The position numbers and the translations under genes are program-made. Below, one piece after another: positions 59,407 through 64,000 of a stretch of DNA of 64,000 nt. Under the pieces are notes generated by a model that did no database searches, was not told the DNA's origin, and saw only the letters and a program-made list of their open reading frames with translations. Source of the stretch: Artocarpus heterophyllus (taxonomy: Eukaryota > Streptophyta > Magnoliopsida > Rosales > Moraceae). Position 1 is the first letter of the stretch; the number at the start of each line of letters is the position of its first letter. The stretch covers positions 24,588,259 to 24,652,258 of the forward strand of contig CM046353.1 in the NCBI GenBank assembly GCA_025403435.1. The letters are read 5' to 3'.

Positions 59407-60207
59407 TGATGAGGACATCACTAGCACAAGCAAGAGCACGTGGGAGACATATTCAGATCCAATTCAAGTTCCCATTGGTCCGGTTACGAGAGCTCGTGCG
59501 AAGAAATTTAAAGAAACACTTATTGGGCTGATTCAAGCAACTTGGGCTCAAGCTATTGCATGGAGGCCCATTGAGGGAATTGCATGCGACAACCAGACCA
59601 ATAAATGCGTGATTCAAGCTATAGAAGGGATTGAGTAATTTCCATTTCAGTTACTTTCCCATTTTGAGGCGACACATGGCGAGAAGAATCAGTTTTGACC
59701 TTTTAATGTCTAGTTACCTTTTTTCCGTTTCTGGTATTTCTATTATTGTAAGGCTTTTAAGCCATTAAGGGAACTTTCCTTATTTAGTCTAGATTTGACT
59801 TTTGTTAATTGAGTTTCCCGAAATTTCCATGGGAATTAGGGGCTGAAAATTCGCATAGGAACCCCTATATAATTGTAACGAATTTCAATCAAGAGAGACA
59901 AGTAATAACACATAATTTTGAGGTTTAATTCTCTTTAGTTCCTAAACGAACTATTCGAACTTATCGAAAATTTCCGTGGCGTTCATCGACTTATCAATCA
60001 GTCCATCCATAGCTGATTGTGGCGTCCTCACTTACCAAGACTTATCAATCAGTCCCTCCATAGCTGATTGTGGCGTCCGCACATACCAAGGTTCGTGCTT
60101 CTTGTTGGGCATCGGGTCGCGGTTCCATCCAAAACCGGTTAGAAATTTGATCTTGGAAACCACTTTTGGTTAGAGTCGCGTCAGCTCTTTTGGCGTGGTT
60201 CGTATCA
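59407..60207 (+). repeat. A5 5' LTR
   Basis: 801 bp, TGATGAGGACATC to GGTTCGTATCA, with two copies of the 51-bp block (59989-60039 and 60040-60090). It carries the Pol-tail frame from its first bases, open to about 59637. Confidence 0.93.
59866..59872 (+). promoter_or_regulatory. Candidate TATA box of A5 LTR
   Basis: TATATAA in the middle of the LTR. The same position is kept in the other family A LTRs, and family C has TATAAATA at the matching place. Transcription would start roughly 30 bp downstream, which would put the 51-bp repeats in the transcript. Confidence 0.6.
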
Positions 60208-60418
60208 TTTGGTATCAGAGTGAGGTTCTAATCAGGTTTTGCTTATCCGTTCTCTTAGTTTTTTGTTTGTTTCAATTGTTCGTGAGTTTTGATTTCGATT
60301 ATCAAAGTCGGTTAAAAAAAAAAAAAAGAGATCCGAAAAGAAAAGAAAGAAAGAAAGAAAAGAAACGAAAAGAAAAAAAAAAAAAAAAGAAGGAAAAGAA
60401 GAAAAACAAGAGGATCCG

Positions 60419-60464
<46 letters not shown>

Positions 60465-60841
60465 AAACCTTTCTTAAATTTTTATTTCAGATTCTTGTTA
60501 TTCATTGTTTAAGGAATCCAAAACTGAATTCCTTGCATAGACCAAAAAATTTTTGCTGAAATTTTGTTCCTTTTGGGTGTGATTTTGAAAGCCTAAATTC
60601 TTTGTTCCAGTTATAGTCTTGTCTCTTTGGTAATCTATTTGTGAATTGTCAAGGAAATTTTTGATATTGATTTGACTAGTTTTATAGGAACTGAGTGAGA
60701 ATTAAAGAGTGGAAAAAGGCATAGAGGCGAGAGCATTTGAGTGGACAAAAGCCGAAAGTATTGAGTGCAAACACGAGTGAAATTGAGTGAACCATTTCAC
60801 GAGTGAAACACGTAAGGGAGTGTGGTAAGGTCCTTTGGAAA
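60208..60841 (+). other. A5 leader with PBS and homopurine tract
   Basis: The PBS TGGTATCAGAG (60210-60220) is followed by an A/G-only tract at 60313-60459, broken by a few C bases. It carries two GATCCGAAAA motifs and a terminal poly-A of about 40. No ORF with a credible start lies here. Confidence 0.82.
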
Positions 60842-63800
60842 ATGTCAAACAACAGCAAGAACATTAATGAGGGTACCTCGGGTGCAGCAGACCCAAAACT
60901 TCTTATGGAAGCAATGTTGGGGGAGATGAGGCGATTATTGAGGGGAGAGATAGGACAGCTTCATGAGAGGATAGACCGGATAGAGAATGCACGTGTGGAA
61001 CAGCCACAACATGTTCCTCATGCGCGAAGGCGAGAAAGGGTTCCGGTTAGAGGAGAGGTTGATGACTACTATAGGAATGATGGGGAAGAGTTTGACGAAG
61101 GAGAAGATTCAACGGGTAGTCACCGAAGATTTGGACGGGATAGAGGAGTTAGGAACAGGGAAGATGATAGTCTGAGAGGCATAAAAATGAAGATACCATC
61201 ATTTCAAGGCAAATCCAATCCAGAAGCGTACCTAGAATGGGAGAAGAAAATGGAGTTCATCTTTGACTGCCACTACTATTCCGAGGCGAAGAAGGTAAAA
61301 TTGGCTGTAATTGAATTTTCTGATTATTCTATTACTTGGTGGGATCAGCTTGTTATAAACAGGAGACGAAATAGAGAGCGACCTATTGAGTCATGGGAAG
61401 AGATGAAGACGGTGATGAGAAAGCGATTTGTGCCAACTTACTACTACCAGGAGTTGTACAACAAACTACAAAACCTTAAGCAAGGCAACCGGAGTGTAGA
61501 GGAGTACTATAAGGAGATGGAGGTTATGATGATTCGGGCTAATATAGAGGAGGATCGGGAAGCTACAATGGCAAGGTTTTTGGCGGGCTTGAACCGAGAT
61601 ATTCACAATGCCGTTGAGTTGCAACATTATGTGGAGTTGGAGGACATGGTGCACATGGCTATTAAAATTGAGAATCAACTTATGAGGAGGGGCAGTAGCA
61701 CACGTCCAAGCCAAAACCCGAATACATCGGCTTGGAAAACCAACCAATGGAAGAGGGATGAGAAGCAATCCAACCCCAAGCCAAAGATCGAGCAAAAACA
61801 AGAGGTGGCCAGCCATGGGAATCAAGGTAAATCCGATTCTTCCACTACTCGGACTCGTGATATTAAATGTTTTAAATGTCAAGGCAGGGGTCATATGGCA
61901 AGCCAATGTCCGAACAAACGAGTTATGGTGATGCGGGACAATGGAGACATTGAAACCGAGGAAGATTCGGACAATGATTCTATGCCTTCATTAGAGGATG
62001 TCGACGATGAGGAGTGCGCTGTCCAAGGAGAATTGTTGGTCACAAGGAGAGCTTTAAGTGTGCAAGCCAAAGAAGAAGATGAAGAGGTGCAACGGGAAAA
62101 CATCTTCCACACTAGGTGCCATGTCCAAAACAAGGTATGTAGTGTGATTATTGATGGTGGGAGTTGTACTAATGTTGCTAGCACAACCATGGTAGAGAAG
62201 TTAGGGCTGCCAACAATTAAGCATCCTCGGCCATATAAATTGCAATGGTTAAATGATACTGGTGAGGTAAAGGTGCATAAACAGGTGTTAGTTCCTTTTC
62301 GCATTGGAAGATATGAAGATGAAGTTTTGTGCGATGTGGTTCCGATGCAAGCTGGGCACTTGTTATTAGGCAGACCATGGCAATTTGATCGGCGAGTTAA
62401 GCATGATGGTTTCACCAACAAGTACTCATTCGTTCACAATCAAAAGACGATCACTCTTGTTCCGTTAACACCAAAACAGGTCTATGAAGACCAAGTGAGC
62501 TTACAGAGAGAAAGTGATAAAAAAATAAAGAGCGAAGAAAAATCAAGAGTGGGAGTGCAGAGAGAGAGTTCGGCCAGTGAGAGAAAAAAGGAAGAGATGG
62601 CCGAGAAAAAGGAGAGCAAAGAGAGCAAGGGAGAGAAAATTGAGAGGGCTGAAAAGAATTCACAATCAGCCAATGAGAGAAAAGTAGAGAGAAAAACAAA
62701 CTTTTATGCAAGAAAGAGTGATGTGAGAAGAGCTTTGTTTTCTAATCAGCCGATGATTTTACTCATGTACAAGGAGGCGTTATTAAACACTAACGATCTT
62801 GATTCCACCTTGCATAGTTCTGTTGTTTCTCTTTTGCAGGATTATGAGGATATCTTTCCCGAGGAAACACCGCAAGGTTTACCTCCAATCCGCGGGATTG
62901 AACATCAAATCGACTTCATACCTGGAGCTACAATCCCAAACCGACCAGCCTATAGGAGTAATCCCGAGGAGACAAAGGAACTCCAACGGCAGGTAAAAGA
63001 GTTGATGGAGAAGGGACACGTGAGAGAAAGCATGAGCCCGTGCGCCGTACCAGTTTTACTTGTGCCTAAGAAAGATGGGACTTGGAGGATGTGCGTTGAT
63101 TGTCGAGCCATCAACAACATCACGGTAAAGTATCGACATCCTATTCCTCGCTTGGATGACATGTTAGATGAATTGCATGGTGCTTGTGTATTTTCTAAAA
63201 TTGATTTGAAGAGTGGATATCATCAAATTCGCATGAAAGAGGGAGACGAGTGGAAGACGGCTTTCAAAACAAAACAAGGCTTGTATGAGTGGTTGGTAAT
63301 GCCTTTCGGTTTAACCAATGCGCCCAGCACATTTATGTGTTTAATGAACCATGTTTTGCGAGCTTTTATTGGAAAATTTGTTGTTGTTTATTTTGATGAT
63401 ATCCTTATCTATAGCAGCAATTTGGATGAACATATTGAACATTTGAAACTTGTTTTAGATGTTTTGCGGAAGGAAAAGTTGTATGCTAACCTCAAGAAAT
63501 GTACCTTTTGCACAGATAAGCTTGTGTTTCTTGGTTTTGTTGTTAGTGCTCAAGGTATACAGGTTGATGAAGAAAAGGTGCGAGCCATCCAGGAGTGGCC
63601 GAGTCCAACTACTGTGGGAAACGTACGGAGTTTTCATGGACTTGCTAGTTTCTACCGGCGGTTTGTGAAAGATTTCAGTACTATAGCCGCACCACTGACT
63701 GAAGTGATCAAGAAGAACGTTGGGTTTAGATGGGGAGAAGAGCAAGAAAAGGCATTTCAGCTACTCAAGGAGAAGTTGACAAATGCTCCATTGTTATCTT

Positions 63801-64000
63801 TACCTAATTTTGCCAAAACTTTTGAGATTGAATGTGATGCTTCAGGTGTTGGAATTGGTGCTGTTTTAATGCAGGAAGGAAAACCAATAGCATATTTCAG
63901 TGAGAAGCTGAATGGGGCAACTCTTAATTACCCAACTTATGATAAAAAGATGTATGCATTAGTTCGGGCATTAGAGACGTGGAAGCACTACCTATGGCCT
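60842..64000 (+). CDS. gag-pol: A5 gag-pol polyprotein, open, runs off window
   Basis: 1,053 codons without a stop from the ATG at 60842. It has a Gag capsid ([26 protein letters not shown]), a CCHC knuckle at residues 343-356, an aspartic protease with IIDGGS (Asp 438), a Lys/Glu-rich linker, RT with YFDD at 850-853, and an RNase H start (Asp 999). Integrase and the tail lie beyond the window. The start was chosen because MSNNSKN aligns with the other gags. Two residues conserved in A1-A3 are changed: Arg to Cys at 833 in RT (TFMCLMN), and Glu to Lys at 1036 in RNase H (YDKKMYA), a likely catalytic Glu. The frame is intact, but enzymatic function is doubtful. Confidence 0.92.
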   Translation, partial: MSNNSKNINEGTSGAADPKLLMEAMLGEMRRLLRGEIGQLHERIDRIENARVEQPQHVPHARRRERVPVRGEVDDYYRNDGEEFDEGEDSTGSHRRFGRDRGVRNREDDSLRGIKMKIPSFQGKSNPEAYLEWEKKMEFIFDCHYYSEAKKVKLAVIEFSDYSITWWDQLVINRRRNRERPIESWEEMKTVMRKRFVPTYYYQELYNKLQNLKQGNRSVEEYYKEMEVMMIRANIEEDREATMARFLAGLNRDIHNAVELQHYVELEDMVHMAIKIENQLMRRGSSTRPSQNPNTSAWKTNQWKRDEKQSNPKPKIEQKQEVASHGNQGKSDSSTTRTRDIKCFKCQGRGHMASQCPNKRVMVMRDNGDIETEEDSDNDSMPSLEDVDDEECAVQGELLVTRRALSVQAKEEDEEVQRENIFHTRCHVQNKVCSVIIDGGSCTNVASTTMVEKLGLPTIKHPRPYKLQWLNDTGEVKVHKQVLVPFRIGRYEDEVLCDVVPMQAGHLLLGRPWQFDRRVKHDGFTNKYSFVHNQKTITLVPLTPKQVYEDQVSLQRESDKKIKSEEKSRVGVQRESSASERKKEEMAEKKESKESKGEKIERAEKNSQSANERKVERKTNFYARKSDVRRALFSNQPMILLMYKEALLNTNDLDSTLHSSVVSLLQDYEDIFPEETPQGLPPIRGIEHQIDFIPGATIPNRPAYRSNPEETKELQRQVKELMEKGHVRESMSPCAVPVLLVPKKDGTWRMCVDCRAINNITVKYRHPIPRLDDMLDELHGACVFSKIDLKSGYHQIRMKEGDEWKTAFKTKQGLYEWLVMPFGLTNAPSTFMCLMNHVLRAFIGKFVVVYFDDILIYSSNLDEHIEHLKLVLDVLRKEKLYANLKKCTFCTDKLVFLGFVVSAQGIQVDEEKVRAIQEWPSPTTVGNVRSFHGLASFYRRFVKDFSTIAAPLTEVIKKNVGFRWGEEQEKAFQLLKEKLTNAPLLSLPNFAKTFEIECDASGVGIGAVLMQEGKPIAYFSEKLNGATLNYPTYDKKMYALVRALETWKHYLWP

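Larger units (their letters stand above)
59407..64000 (+). mobile_element. A5: family A element with open gag-pol (5' part)
   Basis: 5' LTR 59407-60207, PBS 60210-60220, leader, and gag-pol from 60842 to the end of the window. Left flank TAGAT (59402-59406) should recur as the right TSD outside the window. Two-copy LTR subtype. It is the only copy here without a frame break in the visible coding part. Confidence 0.93.

Noticed and set aside
1..64000. CRISPR arrays, rRNA, tRNA genes and bacterial operons
   Set aside because: None seen. The direct repeats are LTRs or the 2.14-kb tandem units, and tRNA-like strings are primer binding sites.

Overview
The window is repeat-only plant nuclear DNA. 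I found no host gene, no non-mobile RNA gene and no prokaryotic feature. Almost every stretch can be assigned to LTR retrotransposons inserted into one another, with PBS sequences matching plant initiator-Met tRNA, plus one TRIM (terminal-repeat retrotransposon in miniature). This points to a flowering plant, probably a eudicot, in heterochromatin. The dominant lineage (families A, B and C below) has LTRs beginning TGATG and ending TTC-N-TATCA, and a Pol C-terminus that runs through the PPT into the 3' LTR. From memory of the family this resembles the CRM (centromeric retrotransposon) chromovirus clade, so a pericentromeric or centromeric location is plausible but unproven.

Layout, left to right. 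1-1677: end of a long copia LTR (family E, + strand). 1678-3053: unassigned AT-rich DNA. 3054-14680: a family B element (5' LTR, leader, gag, protease) that ends, after loss of RT, RNase H and integrase, in a family C LTR. A 340-bp TRIM (5496-5835, TSD GTAGT) and a full-length family A element A1 (5857-12639, TSD AGGCC) sit inside its gag. 14732-22541: decayed copia (minus strand) with a second leader beyond its 3' LTR. 22542-44679: family A element A2 (minus strand), split by the younger full-length A3 (27152-33971, TSD ATTGT), whose right flank has become five tandem copies of a ~2.14-kb LTR-leader-gag unit (33972-44679). 44680-47946: two copia LTR pieces in opposite orientation, one holding a solo family A LTR (45610-46358, TSD ATTAT). 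47947-51995: patchwork of truncated A and C pieces. 51996-59406: decayed Tekay/Del-like element D with a 2,250-bp LTR, interrupted by deletion derivative C2 (54793-57919). 59407-64000: 5' portion of family A element A5 (+ strand) with an uninterrupted gag-pol frame that runs off the window.

The most unusual structure is the five-unit array. Diagnostic bases place the founding unequal crossover within about 25 bp, between the right LTR of A3 and the 5' LTR of A2. Every unit is LTR, PBS, leader and a truncated gag, so this looks like a satellite being born from a CRM-like element. A second point of interest is that the TRIM shares its LTR termini with families A, B and C, which suggests these supply its replication proteins.
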